Source: CBDAQA01 sp965247815
GTDB taxonomy: Bacteria; Planctomycetota; Phycisphaerae; Tepidisphaerales; Tepidisphaeraceae
DNA length: 64,000 nucleotides
Assembly (NCBI GenBank): GCA_965247815.1
Contig: CBDFHW010000007.1
Location: forward strand, 1-64,000
Reading direction: 5' to 3'
The notes beneath the pieces were generated by a model. The model saw only the letters and a program-made list of their open reading frames with translations. It was not told the DNA's origin and made no database searches. Positions 1-9,047 of this stretch are shown piece by piece. Position 1 is the stretch's first letter, and the number at the start of each line of letters is the position of its first letter. The translations under genes were made by a program, and so were the position numbers.

Positions 1-1656
1 TCCATTGGCCAGGCTGACTGCGTTGCCGGTCTGCCCGCCGGAGACGATGGCCGCGCCGTTTGCCAGCGTGCCGTTCATGGCCGCGCCACCAATCCCGCCG
101 TTCACGACCGTGGTCCCGCTTACATTGTCGAACGTATAGTTCGCGATCGCGGTCGCCGAAAGTTGACCCAACCGGAGGGTGCCGCCGGTGATCACGGTCG
201 CGCCGCTGTAGTTATTGCTGCCGGCCAGAAGCAGAACGCCCTGGCCTGCTTTATTCAACCCGCCGGCGCCGCCGTTGCCGACGCCGGATGCGAATGCGAC
301 ATTGTTTCCGTTCGTGTCGATGATCGCGTTACCGGTATTGAACGTGACGGGTTTTGGGACGCCCAGGGAACTCTGTGAGATGTCCGAGCTTCCGTTGTTT
401 GTTGCCCGATTCGCAACGTACTGTAGCTTGCCGCCGTTGAAGGTGACGCCACTGTAAAGTGCTCCGCCGAGTGCGTATTGCCCGTTGATCGCCACAGTTC
501 CGGCATTGATGTTGGTCTGTCCGCTATAACCGCTCGCTGCGGTCAGTGTCAGCGTGTAGGGACCGACCTTGGTCATCGATCCGGGGCCGTCGATATTTCC
601 GACGATGTTGATGTTGCCCTGTGCCGCGTCGATCGTCGCCGTCGACGCCAGTTGCACGTGGCCGCCGATCTGGAACACGTCGCCCGACCCACTGGAATGA
701 CGGACGTATCCACCGTCGAGGATCAGGTTATGAAAGTTCAGATAGCCGGCCCCGATGCCTTGGAAGACCAGGCCGCCGTTGACGCCGTTGGTGTTATTGA
801 TGGTCAGCGAGTCACCGGCGAACGTGAAGTTCGGTGTGCCGGCGGTTTCGTCGCCCGTGTTCAGCGGCGTGCGGATTGCGAAATTACCCGTCGAATAATC
901 GGCACCCGGGTGCGTGAAGGTCGTGTCGCTCCAGGCGTTCCACCAGTTGAACGCCGACGTTCCCGGCGCGTCGGACTGTTTCAACGTCGCGGTCGTCGCC
1001 GACCACGGATTTGCCTGATTACCGAGCCCGTCGTCCTGTCTCTGGGCGTACATCAACGCGACGTTGCGCATTAGGATGTTGTTGACGCCGGTGTTGTAGT
1101 CTGCCGCGCCGTAGTTCAGGCTGTAGACTTCGTTGTCGTAATTCAGACCGTAGCCGTAAAAGTGGACGCCGGCTTGAAAGATCACGGAACCGTCGCCGTC
1201 GAACTCGGCGACCAACGAATTCATCTTCGCGCCGGCCCAGACGTTGCCGTTAAATGTATTACCCCAGTTATTCGTCGTCCCCGAGCCGAGGTAATGGTTG
1301 CTCTCGTGCTGGGCCACGCGGTCGTTGGGATAGGTCCCGCCGAATCCAATGCTGCCCTGAAAGTCCGACTGCGCGGTCGGGATGCCGGAGTTGTAATAGG
1401 TGTAGATGTTGTAGTTGCCGAAATCGCCGTACGCGTTGTACCGATTGACGGTGTTCTGCAACGCGGAGGTAGCGGCTGCCCTTCGCGCATCGGTGTCCCA
1501 AAAGCCGTCGATCGTGAACGAGAGCGTCGCGTGCGAGACCGCCGGGACTGCCGTGATCGCGGCGAGCAGTACCGCCGAACGCACTTTCCGAGCATGCAAG
1601 TTGACAGGACGCTTCACGAAGCGCCCGAAGCGGGCCGGTGTGGTCACATTAATCAT
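1..1656 (-). CDS. Secreted autotransporter-type beta-strand repeat protein, 3' end outside the window
   Basis: I translated this frame by hand. It is open for exactly 552 codons from the ATG at 1656 to the window edge, so the C terminus is missing. GGAG lies about 7 nt before the ATG. The N terminus is basic, followed by a hydrophobic core and an ASHA-like cleavage region near residue 43, i.e. an export signal. Residues 117-121 read HESNH followed by YLGSG, an intact HExxH zincin-type motif. Two autotransporter-associated beta-strand repeats follow, each of the GxGxLxKxGxGxLxLxGxxxYxGxTxIxxGTL type, and the last visible residues resemble the start of a LamG/concanavalin-like domain. In this family the repeats form a secreted beta-helix. 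I infer a surface protein, possibly a metallopeptidase. The adjacent XylR-like regulator might control it, but that is only a guess from position. Confidence 0.85.
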   Translation of the reverse strand, partial: MINVTTPARFGRFVKRPVNLHARKVRSAVLLAAITAVPAVSHATLSFTIDGFWDTDARRAAATSALQNTVNRYNAYGDFGNYNIYTYYNSGIPTAQSDFQGSIGFGGTYPNDRVAQHESNHYLGSGTTNNWGNTFNGNVWAGAKMNSLVAEFDGDGSVIFQAGVHFYGYGLNYDNEVYSLNYGAADYNTGVNNILMRNVALMYAQRQDDGLGNQANPWSATTATLKQSDAPGTSAFNWWNAWSDTTFTHPGADYSTGNFAIRTPLNTGDETAGTPNFTFAGDSLTINNTNGVNGGLVFQGIGAGYLNFHNLILDGGYVRHSSGSGDVFQIGGHVQLASTATIDAAQGNINIVGNIDGPGSMTKVGPYTLTLTAASGYSGQTNINAGTVAINGQYALGGALYSGVTFNGGKLQYVANRATNNGSSDISQSSLGVPKPVTFNTGNAIIDTNGNNVAFASGVGNGGAGGLNKAGQGVLLLAGSNNYSGATVITGGTLRLGQLSATAIANYTFDNVSGTTVVNGGIGGAAMNGTLANGAAIVSGGQTGNAVSLANG

Positions 1657-1735
1657 TTGATCTCCGCAAGCTGCCGGGCAGGGGTGGTGAGGCAATCAAC
1701 TTCAACCGCCGGCGAAGTCGATCAACGCTGTCCGA

Positions 1736-1763
1736 ACTATACCACCACTCCGGAGGCTGTCAG
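1736..1763 (-). promoter_or_regulatory. Sigma70-type promoter of the beta-repeat protein gene
   Basis: On the minus strand CTGACA (1763-1758) is followed after 16 nt by TATAGT (1741-1736), about 80 nt before the start codon at 1656. The same -35/N16/-10 layout occurs ahead of the tRNA-Thr/tuf operon. Confidence 0.55.
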
Positions 1764-1827
1764 TTAAGGAATTGCGGCATTCATTTCAATTTTTGCGACA
1801 GCTGAGAACGCTTCGGTCCGGTGCCAG

Positions 1828-2991
1828 TTACTTTCCGTTTTTTCGGTAAGCGGCGGGCGAAGCGCCATTGATTTCTCGGAACGCCGTCGTGAACCATGTC
1901 AGGCTTCCGAACCCACTTTGTTGCGCGATCTGCTTGGTTGTTAAACTGGTTTGCGACAACAAAACTTCGGCGTGTTTGATCCGACATCGCCGAATCTCTT
2001 CCAACGGGCTCCTGCGTAATGTTGCCCGGAATTTTCGCTCGAGCGCCCGACGGGTCGTTCCAGCTGCCGCAACTACTTCGTTGACAGTGATTTGCGTTCC
2101 AGCGTTCTCTCTGATGAATCGAACGGCTGTCCTGAGCTGTTCGTCTTCAATCGCCATCGTCCCGGTCGACTGACGCTCGGCGATCCCGGCGGGCGAGATC
2201 TTTTCAACGATCTGGGGTATCCCTTCGCCGTCCATGAGGCGGTCCAAAAGCTGCGAAGCCGTCCGACCCATTAAACGCCACGGGATGATGACACTGGACA
2301 ACGGCGGATTACAGATCGCGGTGCTCAGATCGTCGTTATCGATCCCAAGAATAGCCACATCGTCCGGGACGCGCAGGCCTAAATCCAAACAGATTCGGCT
2401 GACGGTACGGGCTGCACCGTCGTTACATGCCACAATCCCGAGTGGTCTATGCTGCTGAGTCAACCAATGATCGAACGGACCGTTGACCAGGCTCGGCCGG
2501 ACGGGCCGGTTTAGTCCGAGGCCCCATTCGACTTCGTAAACGGCGGTGGAACAACCGGCCTTTTTTACGGCACCTTCGAATCCCTGTTGACGCAGTGTCG
2601 ACCACGGCGCGACCTCCTGACCGACGAACGCGAAGTGTCGAAAACCCTTGGCCAGCAGATGCTCGGCCCCCGCAGCGCCCACGGCGAAATCGTCGGCTTC
2701 GACGGCCGGCAGCGGCGACTCTGTGTCGAGATAACCCCGGCACACCGCGACCGTCGACGGCACCATTGCAGCGGCCTGCCTCCCCTGCTCGGTCGATTCC
2801 AACGCACCCAGAAGCATGCCGTCCGGCTTGCTCGACCGAATGACCTGCACGAAATCGTAGGTCGGAGGGCAGATTTCCAGATGCCAGCGGCCCTCGGTGT
2901 TCCCGTACGAACTGATGCCCTGGATGAGCTCGCGGTAACACCCCATGTTCGTGGCGGTGATGACCAGGATGCGACGCCGCGTGACCGTCAT
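1828..2991 (-). CDS. XylR-type transcriptional regulator (periplasmic-binding-like sensor plus AraC HTH)
   Basis: This is a DNA-binding regulator that probably senses a sugar. The N-terminal ~265 residues have the LacI/XylR substrate-binding fold: it opens RRRILVITATN, then has GFRHFAFVGQ and a VAILGIDNDDLS segment, which is the ligand-pocket signature. The last ~100 residues are an AraC/XylS double helix-turn-helix (RRALERKFRATL and later LTTKQIAQQSGFGSLTWF). This order, sensor first and AraC domain last, matches E. coli XylR and many planctomycete paralogues. The open frame extends to 3105, but homologous sequence begins near the Met at 2991, so I place the start there (387 residues). The Met at 3003 is the alternative. 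The target genes are not evident. The neighbour downstream on the same strand is the secreted beta-repeat protein. Confidence 0.87.
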   Translation of the reverse strand: MTVTRRRILVITATNMGCYRELIQGISSYGNTEGRWHLEICPPTYDFVQVIRSSKPDGMLLGALESTEQGRQAAAMVPSTVAVCRGYLDTESPLPAVEADDFAVGAAGAEHLLAKGFRHFAFVGQEVAPWSTLRQQGFEGAVKKAGCSTAVYEVEWGLGLNRPVRPSLVNGPFDHWLTQQHRPLGIVACNDGAARTVSRICLDLGLRVPDDVAILGIDNDDLSTAICNPPLSSVIIPWRLMGRTASQLLDRLMDGEGIPQIVEKISPAGIAERQSTGTMAIEDEQLRTAVRFIRENAGTQITVNEVVAAAGTTRRALERKFRATLRRSPLEEIRRCRIKHAEVLLSQTSLTTKQIAQQSGFGSLTWFTTAFREINGASPAAYRKNGK

Positions 2992-3126
2992 GGCGCGGAG
3001 CATAGTCGTCGTGCTCCGACGGCTCAACTGCGGTTGACCGGTCGAGTCAGAGCTGTGACCGAAGCGATTGGCGTAAGCTGATGCTTCCGATTCGGCGCGA
3101 CTCAATCGATCCCAATGGCTTGAAAC

Positions 3127-4410
3127 TCAGGTCGACGTGTAGAAATTCGGCTTCGTGTTTGCCTTCCCAAGCACCCAGTCGTAAACCTCCACCGTCTTCT
3201 TTCCCTTCGCGGTCCAATCATAAATCCGGACCGCGTCCTGCCGCGCCTGGTGTCCCAGGGTTTGCCTGCGTGCGGGGTCGTTGGCGAGCGCTTCCATCTC
3301 GACGGCGAAATGCTCGACCAGATGATCCTTGGTGCCGAGCGGTACCTTCACGCCGTTACTCTCATGGATAAGACCGCCCGGACCGCCGTAGTCGACGACG
3401 ACGCAGGGCAGGCCGGTCGCCATCGCTTCGACGACCACGCCCGCGCCGAGCTCGCGAATGCTGGGAAACGCGAACACGTCGGCCGTTCGCATGAGCTGCC
3501 CGATCTCGGCCTGGGTTCGGCGTCCGATCAACTCGACGCACCCTTCCAGATTGTTCTCTTTAACGATTTCAACGAGCCGGGGCATCTCGGGTCCGTCACC
3601 GGCGATGTTCAGCTTGTGCTTGCGAAGATTAGGATTCTTTGCCATCGCGAGCACGGCGACGTCCGGGCATTTGTACGGGACCAATCGCCCGGCATACAGA
3701 AACGTGACCTGTGGTCGAACCGGGCGATCCGGCGGGGCTTCGAACAGGGTCGGATCGATCCCGACTTCCGGGAAATCGATTGTGCGACCGAGATTTGAAG
3801 GGGAAAGCCGGTCGATCGTGTGCTGAAAAGCGGCGAGAATGGCGGACGATTTCGCGTAGGTCGATTTTGCGTAAGGCAACAGGCGATACGCGTCGCGAAG
3901 GTACGTCAGACCCTCTTTTTCTTTTTTCAATTCGCCCGTGAACTCCGGCGGCCACCGCAATCCGCCGTTGAGCGGGCCGAGCACGAACGGCACGCCGATC
4001 CGTTTCAACCACTTCGCGAGCGGGCTTGGCAAGGTCGGCGACATCGGTGTCACCCGGTGCACGAGGTCGAACTCGCCGGCCTTCAGCTGCTTCTTAAATC
4101 GCTTCCAGATTTCCCATTCGAACGCCAGATACGGCGGGTACTGCATCGCGATATTGGTCGTCCAGCCGACGGCCGACCCCCCCCGCATCCACGTCGCAGT
4201 TTTGTACATCGGGGAAGCGATGTATTCGTTGTCGATGTATTCGACGGCCGCTTTCCCGAACCCCTTAGCCGAAATGGCCGCACGATTTCGAACGTGGGTG
4301 GCGACCACCGCCTCCACGTGCTCGGCAATCCCTCGGCAGGCGTTGTAACCAACAACAGGGAGGCTGGGCCAATCGGGATTGCAGTCGTTGGCGAGCAATA
4401 AAACGCGCAT
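3127..4410 (-). CDS. Glycosyltransferase family 4 (GT-B fold)
   Basis: This is a retaining sugar-nucleotide-dependent glycosyltransferase of the GT4 type, about 427 residues from MRVLLLAND. The acceptor-binding half contains FDLVHRVTPM and PFVLGPLNGG. The donor-binding half has FLYAGRLVPYKCPDV, then LNIAGDGPEMPRL, and the ADVFAFPSIRELGAGVVVEAMATGLP block that carries the conserved E-x7-E. It is most like enzymes that build exopolysaccharide or glycolipids, and the exact donor and acceptor cannot be read. The start at 4410 is preferred over 4422 because family members begin right before the first beta strand. It sits alone between nusG and the XylR-like gene, the spot where rplK would be expected in many bacteria. 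Confidence 0.88.
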   Translation of the reverse strand: MRVLLLANDCNPDWPSLPVVGYNACRGIAEHVEAVVATHVRNRAAISAKGFGKAAVEYIDNEYIASPMYKTATWMRGGSAVGWTTNIAMQYPPYLAFEWEIWKRFKKQLKAGEFDLVHRVTPMSPTLPSPLAKWLKRIGVPFVLGPLNGGLRWPPEFTGELKKEKEGLTYLRDAYRLLPYAKSTYAKSSAILAAFQHTIDRLSPSNLGRTIDFPEVGIDPTLFEAPPDRPVRPQVTFLYAGRLVPYKCPDVAVLAMAKNPNLRKHKLNIAGDGPEMPRLVEIVKENNLEGCVELIGRRTQAEIGQLMRTADVFAFPSIRELGAGVVVEAMATGLPCVVVDYGGPGGLIHESNGVKVPLGTKDHLVEHFAVEMEALANDPARRQTLGHQARQDAVRIYDWTAKGKKTVEVYDWVLGKANTKPNFYTST

Positions 4411-4599
4411 ATCCAGAACCAAATGCTGAACAGAGACGAACCTAAGGTATCTTCGTCATTTGCACATGCATGCATTCACTCTGGCCGGTTGTCATTTTTT
4501 TTTGTGTCGTAAAGACCGGCAGCAGTTTGACGGGACGTGCGCAGATCCACGAGAACATACCCCCAACGCTAGCTAAGTGGTACCCGCTTCTAGCGCAGA

Positions 4600-4632
4600 T
4601 CCTTCGACTTCGGCTCGCGCCTCCGCTCAGGA
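4600..4632. repeat. Imperfect palindromic intergenic word downstream of nusG
   Basis: TCCT and AGGA bracket a 33-bp segment with an internal GGC..GCC hairpin, lying 5 bp past the nusG stop. It resembles small dispersed palindromes seen in many genomes. Only this copy was noticed here, so repeat status is inferred. It could also act as a weak terminator for nusG. Confidence 0.35.
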
Positions 4633-4637
4633 CTTTT

Positions 4638-5180
4638 TCAGACCTTCTCGATCTGCCAGTATTCCAACTCAAGTGGTGTAGGCCGGCCGAAGATCGTGGT
4701 GATGATGCGGACTTTGCCCTGTTCGCCGAGGATTTCGTCGACTTCGCCTTCGAAGTTGATGAACGGGCCGTCGGTGACTTTGACCTTGTCGGCCTTCTTG
4801 TACTCGGTCTTGAGCGACGGCGCGTCGTCGGGACGCTCGGCTTCTTCGAGCATCTTGGCCTGGTCCTTGGCGCTCATCGCGGTCGGCTTGCCGTTGGAGC
4901 CGATGAAGTCGCCGACCCCTTCGGTTTCTTTGATCAGGAACCAGACTTTTTCGGGGATCATGCCGTTCTTGTCGAGTTCGAGTTCGACAAAGACGTAACC
5001 CGGATAGAGCTTGCGGTCGGATTCCTTCTTGACGCCGCCCTTCATGGAACGGACGCGTTCGATCGGGACAAGCACCCGGCCCAGTTGCGATTCGACGGCT
5101 TCGATCTTGATCTTGCGCGTCAACGCATCTCGGACACGGTCTTCTTTATTGCTCGCGACTCGCAGGACGAAAAATTGCAT
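4638..5180 (-). CDS. nusG: Transcription termination/antitermination protein NusG
   Basis: NusG binds RNA polymerase and links it to Rho or to the leading ribosome. The N-terminal NGN domain starts MQFFVLRVASNKEDRV and includes LYPGYVFVELELD, and the C-terminal KOW domain has VKVTDGPFINFEGEVDEI with the usual hydrophobic tail. The frame is open to 5219, but homology starts at the Met at 5180, giving 180 residues. It is the last gene of the tRNA-Thr-tuf-rpmG-tRNA-Trp-secE-nusG run. Unusually, rplK does not follow: the next gene on this strand is a glycosyltransferase. Confidence 0.97.
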   Translation of the reverse strand: MQFFVLRVASNKEDRVRDALTRKIKIEAVESQLGRVLVPIERVRSMKGGVKKESDRKLYPGYVFVELELDKNGMIPEKVWFLIKETEGVGDFIGSNGKPTAMSAKDQAKMLEEAERPDDAPSLKTEYKKADKVKVTDGPFINFEGEVDEILGEQGKVRIITTIFGRPTPLELEYWQIEKV

Positions 5181-5187
5181 AAGGGTG

Positions 5188-5218
5188 TCAGTTGTCAGTG
5201 GCCAGTGGCTGGTTGTCA
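5188..5218. repeat. Word-like GTCAGTTGTCAGTGGCCAGT spacer repeat between secE and nusG
   Basis: The spacer is built from near-repeats of CAGT/TGTCA with an inverted GGCCAGTGGC core. It is one of several such spacers in this operon. Confidence 0.45.
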
Positions 5219-5292
5219 ATAGCAGTCATCCGAGGCCCGCATCAGCGTGACAGCGGGTCGGGGCCGTCAAAAAACCGGCACAATTCAGGGTG

Positions 5293-5874
5293 TTACGACG
5301 GCGGAACATACAGGACATGAATCAGACGGAAGAACCATCCGAACACGAAGTCGACACAGAACAGAAATATCGCGATGAAAAACAGGAACAACACGACCAC
5401 GCGGGTCGAGCCTAGAAGCTCGCCCTTGGTGGTCCAGTTGACCTTCTTCATTTCGCTGTCGGTCGCGATCAGGAAGTCTGCGTTCTTCGGCTTATTGGTC
5501 AGCCAGAAGACGACGACTCCGAACACGACCAGGAACGCGATCGAAATTCCCAGGAACACCATCGACACGTGGCGGGCATGTGCCAACGATCCCGGGACGG
5601 TTTGGTCCACCGCGGGGACGTACGGGCTGAGGTACGTCGCGAATAAATTGTACGATGTCAAAATACCTAGAAACGCGGCGACAAAAATCGTTCCGAGCCG
5701 CGTCCACTTTCCTTGCCCCCGCTTGTAAATCGTAAAAAAGGGAGCGGCGGTGGATTCGCGCTTGGTAGGCGTAGCTGACGGCTTGTCGTCGTCTGGCTCG
5801 TCGGCCTCGGTGGCAACAACATTCGTGGCCATCAGTTTTTGGTCCTTGTCGGCCTCGTCTTTAACGGACGCCAT
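5293..5874 (-). CDS. secE: Preprotein translocase subunit SecE (three-helix form)
   Basis: SecE clamps the SecY channel in the inner membrane. The C-terminal ~65 residues carry the canonical core: an amphipathic segment (TDSEMKKVNWTTKGELLGST) followed by the essential membrane helix. Two further hydrophobic helices precede it (starting LGTIFVAAFLG and MVFLGISIAFLVV), so this is the long, three-helix architecture known from E. coli rather than the one-helix form. The first ~55 residues are acidic and Lys/Pro-rich, probably cytoplasmic and disordered. The open frame runs back through the tRNA-Trp gene, so the Met at 5874 is chosen; the Met at 5832 is possible. It sits between tRNA-Trp and nusG, the conserved neighbourhood. 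Confidence 0.93.
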   Translation of the reverse strand: MASVKDEADKDQKLMATNVVATEADEPDDDKPSATPTKRESTAAPFFTIYKRGQGKWTRLGTIFVAAFLGILTSYNLFATYLSPYVPAVDQTVPGSLAHARHVSMVFLGISIAFLVVFGVVVFWLTNKPKNADFLIATDSEMKKVNWTTKGELLGSTRVVVLFLFFIAIFLFCVDFVFGWFFRLIHVLYVPPS

Positions 5875-5941
5875 CAGATCGTTCCATTCTTCTCGACGGC
5901 ATCCTGATCGCGAGTGGACGGCGTCGAACGCTTTCGCACAA

Positions 5942-6014
5942 CACGCCGGGAGGGAATCGAACCCCCAACCTGCCGCTTTGGAGACGGCTGCTCTGCCAAT
6001 TGAGCTACCGGCGT
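5942..6014 (-). tRNA. tRNA-Trp (CCA anticodon)
   Basis: A 73-nt cloverleaf is visible on the minus strand. It has a perfect 7-bp acceptor stem (ACGCCGG/CCGGCGT), a D-arm with AGCTCAATTGGCAGAGC, an anticodon loop CTCCAAA giving anticodon CCA, and a T-arm with GGTTCGATTCC. The 3' CCA is not encoded. The tuf-rpmG-tRNA-Trp-secE-nusG order is a classic bacterial arrangement. Confidence 0.97.
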
Positions 6015-6026
6015 AAGGGAAGGGCA

Positions 6027-6107
6027 TTGTTAGTTGTTGGTTGATAGTTGTTAGTGAGGAAAGGCGTCTTGCCAACTCTCTTACTGACAACTACCAACAA
6101 ACAACTT
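6027..6107. repeat. Inverted repeat of TTAGTTGTTGGTTG-type words
   Basis: An arm rich in GTTGTTGGTTGATAGTTGTTAGT (6027-6060) faces an arm with ACTGACAACTACCAACAAAC (6077-6107), separated by about 16 bp. It lies between rpmG and tRNA-Trp and could form a long imperfect hairpin in the transcript. Confidence 0.6.
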
Positions 6108-6115
6108 TTTCCACA

Positions 6116-6280
6116 TCACTTCCGCTTGACCTTGTGCAGCGTGTGCTTCCGAAGGCGCTTCGAATATTTCATCAATTCGACCTTCTGCACGCCGCCGGCG
6201 ACCTTGATCTCCGTGCGGTAGTTCAGGTCACCCGTCTCGGTGCACTGCAGCCAGACGTTTTCTCGATTTTCTTTTGCCAT
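6116..6280 (-). CDS. rpmG: 50S ribosomal protein L33
   Basis: This 54-codon gene was read by eye. The protein starts MAKENRENVWLQCTETGDLN and ends in a Lys/Arg-rich tail (RKHTLHKVKRK), the usual size and composition of bL33. The segment with YRTEIKV and the YSKRLRKH ending match the family. Only one Cys is present, so this is a zinc-free (C-minus-like) form rather than the four-Cys form. It sits between tuf and tRNA-Trp, the conserved position of rpmG in many bacteria. Confidence 0.93.
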   Translation of the reverse strand: MAKENRENVWLQCTETGDLNYRTEIKVAGGVQKVELMKYSKRLRKHTLHKVKRK

Positions 6281-6293
6281 TTCAGATTCCAAA

Positions 6294-6375
6294 AGTTGCT
6301 AGTTGCTAGTTTTTAGCCACCGGTGAGATCCGGTCGACCAACCGCTAGCAACTAGCAACCATTAACTAGCAACTA
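6294..6375. repeat. Inverted repeat of GTTGCTAGTTGCTAG words between tuf and rpmG
   Basis: AGTTGCTAGTTGCTAGTT (6294-6311) is matched by GCTAGCAACTAGCAACC and a further ACTAGCAACT copy in 6343-6375. The spacer ends 1 bp before the tuf stop codon. It is a long A+T-richer hairpin in an otherwise G+C-rich operon. Confidence 0.6.
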
Positions 6376-6376
6376 C

Positions 6377-7573
<1,197 letters not shown>

Positions 7574-7689
7574 CTCAGACTCCAATCATCCGGATCGAGC
7601 GGTTGTCGAGGCCGCCCGGCCCGCTTATCAAACCATCTGTACCGACATCGCGGCATTAGGGAGGAAGCGGAGATCAATAATAAATGAGG

Positions 7690-7746
7690 AACGATGAAAG
7701 TTGAATAAAGACAACGGCACACTGTCTTTATTCATCTATCATCGTT
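7690..7746. repeat. Long inverted repeat between tRNA-Thr and tuf
   Basis: AACGATGAAAGTTGAATAAA followed by GACA (7690-7715) pairs imperfectly with TGTCTTTATTCATC and ATCATCGTT (7723-7746). The 11-bp inner stem GAATAAAGACA/TGTCTTTATTC is perfect. It may help process tRNA-Thr from the tuf mRNA; that role is inferred. Confidence 0.6.
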
Positions 7747-7794
7747 CGGCATTCATCGTTTCTGCGCCACCTGCCAAATGTCGCGACATCGCCA

Positions 7795-7866
7795 AGCTGC
7801 CACTGGGGCTTGAACCCAGGACCTCCACCTTACCAAGGTGGCGCTCTACCACTGAGCTATGGCAGC
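7795..7866 (-). tRNA. tRNA-Thr (GGT anticodon)
   Basis: A 72-nt cloverleaf is on the minus strand. It has the acceptor GCTGCCA/TGGCAGC, D-arm AGCTCAGTGGTAGAGC, anticodon stem CCACC/GGTGG around loop TTGGTAA (anticodon GGT), and T-arm GGTTCAAGCC. CCA is not encoded. It is the first transcribed gene ahead of tuf, as in thrT-tufB of E. coli. Confidence 0.97.
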
Positions 7867-7973
7867 GAACGATTTCGACGTCGCCTCCCACACTTTTCGG
7901 CCGGCCAGGGTTATCACCTTGGGATCACCGCCCGGAACGGCTGCGGCGCGTACCGGAAGCTAGGGAGGGGAAG

Positions 7974-8001
7974 AGTATAAGTTTGTCCCCGCAACTGTCA
8001 A
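7974..8001 (-). promoter_or_regulatory. Near-consensus sigma70 promoter of the tRNA-Thr-tuf-rpmG-tRNA-Trp-secE-nusG operon
   Basis: TTGACA (8001-7996) and TATACT (7979-7974) are separated by 16 nt, about 108 nt upstream of tRNA-Thr. This is the strongest promoter-like match I saw in the window and fits a highly expressed translation operon. Confidence 0.75.
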
Positions 8002-8323
8002 ATCATACGCCGGCCGAATTTACACGAAATCGCGATCCGCGCGGCGATCAGACCGCTGAACCACATTGTACCGAGTTTGCTTCAGGCCGCACCGATTCAT
8101 CTTCCGAGGCGGCTGATTTTGGGTGCCATCGACTCACCGGCTGAGTTCTGCTCTCGCTGCCTTCAACGCTCGAATGCGGGTAGGGGCCGGAGATCCGCCG
8201 AAGTTTCCATACTATCGGCAAATACGTCGCCCGTTTTGCGTTCAGTTTGTGGCCTGTTGCCGCAGGCGTAACCTGGTCCGGCCGCACCCGGGTGCGAAAC
8301 AAGGGAGTAGACCGGCTATCAAT
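8002..8323. other. Gene-free stretch upstream of the tRNA-Thr promoter
   Basis: About 320 bp between the methyltransferase stop and the promoter. The small frames here have no recognisable protein and no good ribosome-binding site. I see no repeat or strong hairpin. Confidence 0.5.
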
Positions 8324-9034
8324 TTATACTCGAGGCTTTACAGCGAGCACTTGGTACTGCCCGCCGAGCGGCAACGCCGACAGCCATTTTTCCAATGGCC
8401 TGAATATCCCAAGCGATTTCGGGAAATAGAAGAGCGTGTCGGTCGACAAGATGTGAAATCCGGCGGACCGAAGCCGCCCTCTTGTCTCAGGAATCGTCAG
8501 CATAATTGCATCGTGATCGAACGGTATCTTGCTCATCACCAGCCTCGTGCCCGGGTTCCAGGGATTGTTTTCCCAGAGGCCAATCATCCCACCCGGGGAC
8601 AGACAGTCGAACAGAAATTTCACCGCCGCCTGCCGCTGCGGAGGCGGGATGTGATGGAACGTCCCGTTGCAATAGACCACATCCGCCGACTCGTCCGGCA
8701 CGTGCGAACCGACCGTTTTGAATGACGCCCAGCCGTCCGGAAAATCCTTGCGGGCGACATGCAGCTCGTGCTCCGAGACGTCCAATCCGAGGACGGAACA
8801 AGCGTCCAGCTCCTTGCGCAGATAAGGCAGGGTCGAACCAATTCCGCAGCCGTAATCAATGACCTTCGGCGACGCCGGAGCCGACCGCGATCGAAGCCTG
8901 CCGGCCAGCCACTGCACCCGCCGCTCGGCGTAATAATCCTTCGACTCGCCCGTCAGTGACAGCCCTTGATTTAACGCATCATCGTAATGATCCGCGAACG
9001 CGTCGAACGCCGCGGCGGGCTGAATGTCTGCCAT
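8324..9034 (-). CDS. Class I SAM-dependent methyltransferase
   Basis: This 236-residue protein has the Rossmann methyltransferase motifs: motif I VIDYGCGIGSTLPYL (SAM-binding glycine loop), motif II SVLGLDVSEHEL, an acidic ADVVYCNGTFHHIPP strand equivalent to motif IV, and LSPGGMIGLWENNPWNPGT near motif VI. The NNPWNP segment resembles enzymes acting on lipid or sugar intermediates, but the substrate cannot be named. GGAGAGG precedes the start. The gene begins 13 bp after the GT2 glycosyltransferase stop, so the two are probably one transcription unit and may modify the same glycan or lipid. Confidence 0.88.
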   Translation of the reverse strand: MADIQPAAAFDAFADHYDDALNQGLSLTGESKDYYAERRVQWLAGRLRSRSAPASPKVIDYGCGIGSTLPYLRKELDACSVLGLDVSEHELHVARKDFPDGWASFKTVGSHVPDESADVVYCNGTFHHIPPPQRQAAVKFLFDCLSPGGMIGLWENNPWNPGTRLVMSKIPFDHDAIMLTIPETRGRLRSAGFHILSTDTLFYFPKSLGIFRPLEKWLSALPLGGQYQVLAVKPRV

Positions 9035-9047
9035 GCATCCTCTCCGT

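Noticed and set aside
478..1767. Plus-strand frames at the left edge
   Set aside because: They are antisense to the minus-strand beta-repeat protein, which has a signal peptide, clear repeats and a ribosome-binding site.
8048..8302. 84-codon minus-strand ORF in the gene-free stretch
   Set aside because: No motif, no Shine-Dalgarno, unlike neighbouring codon use.
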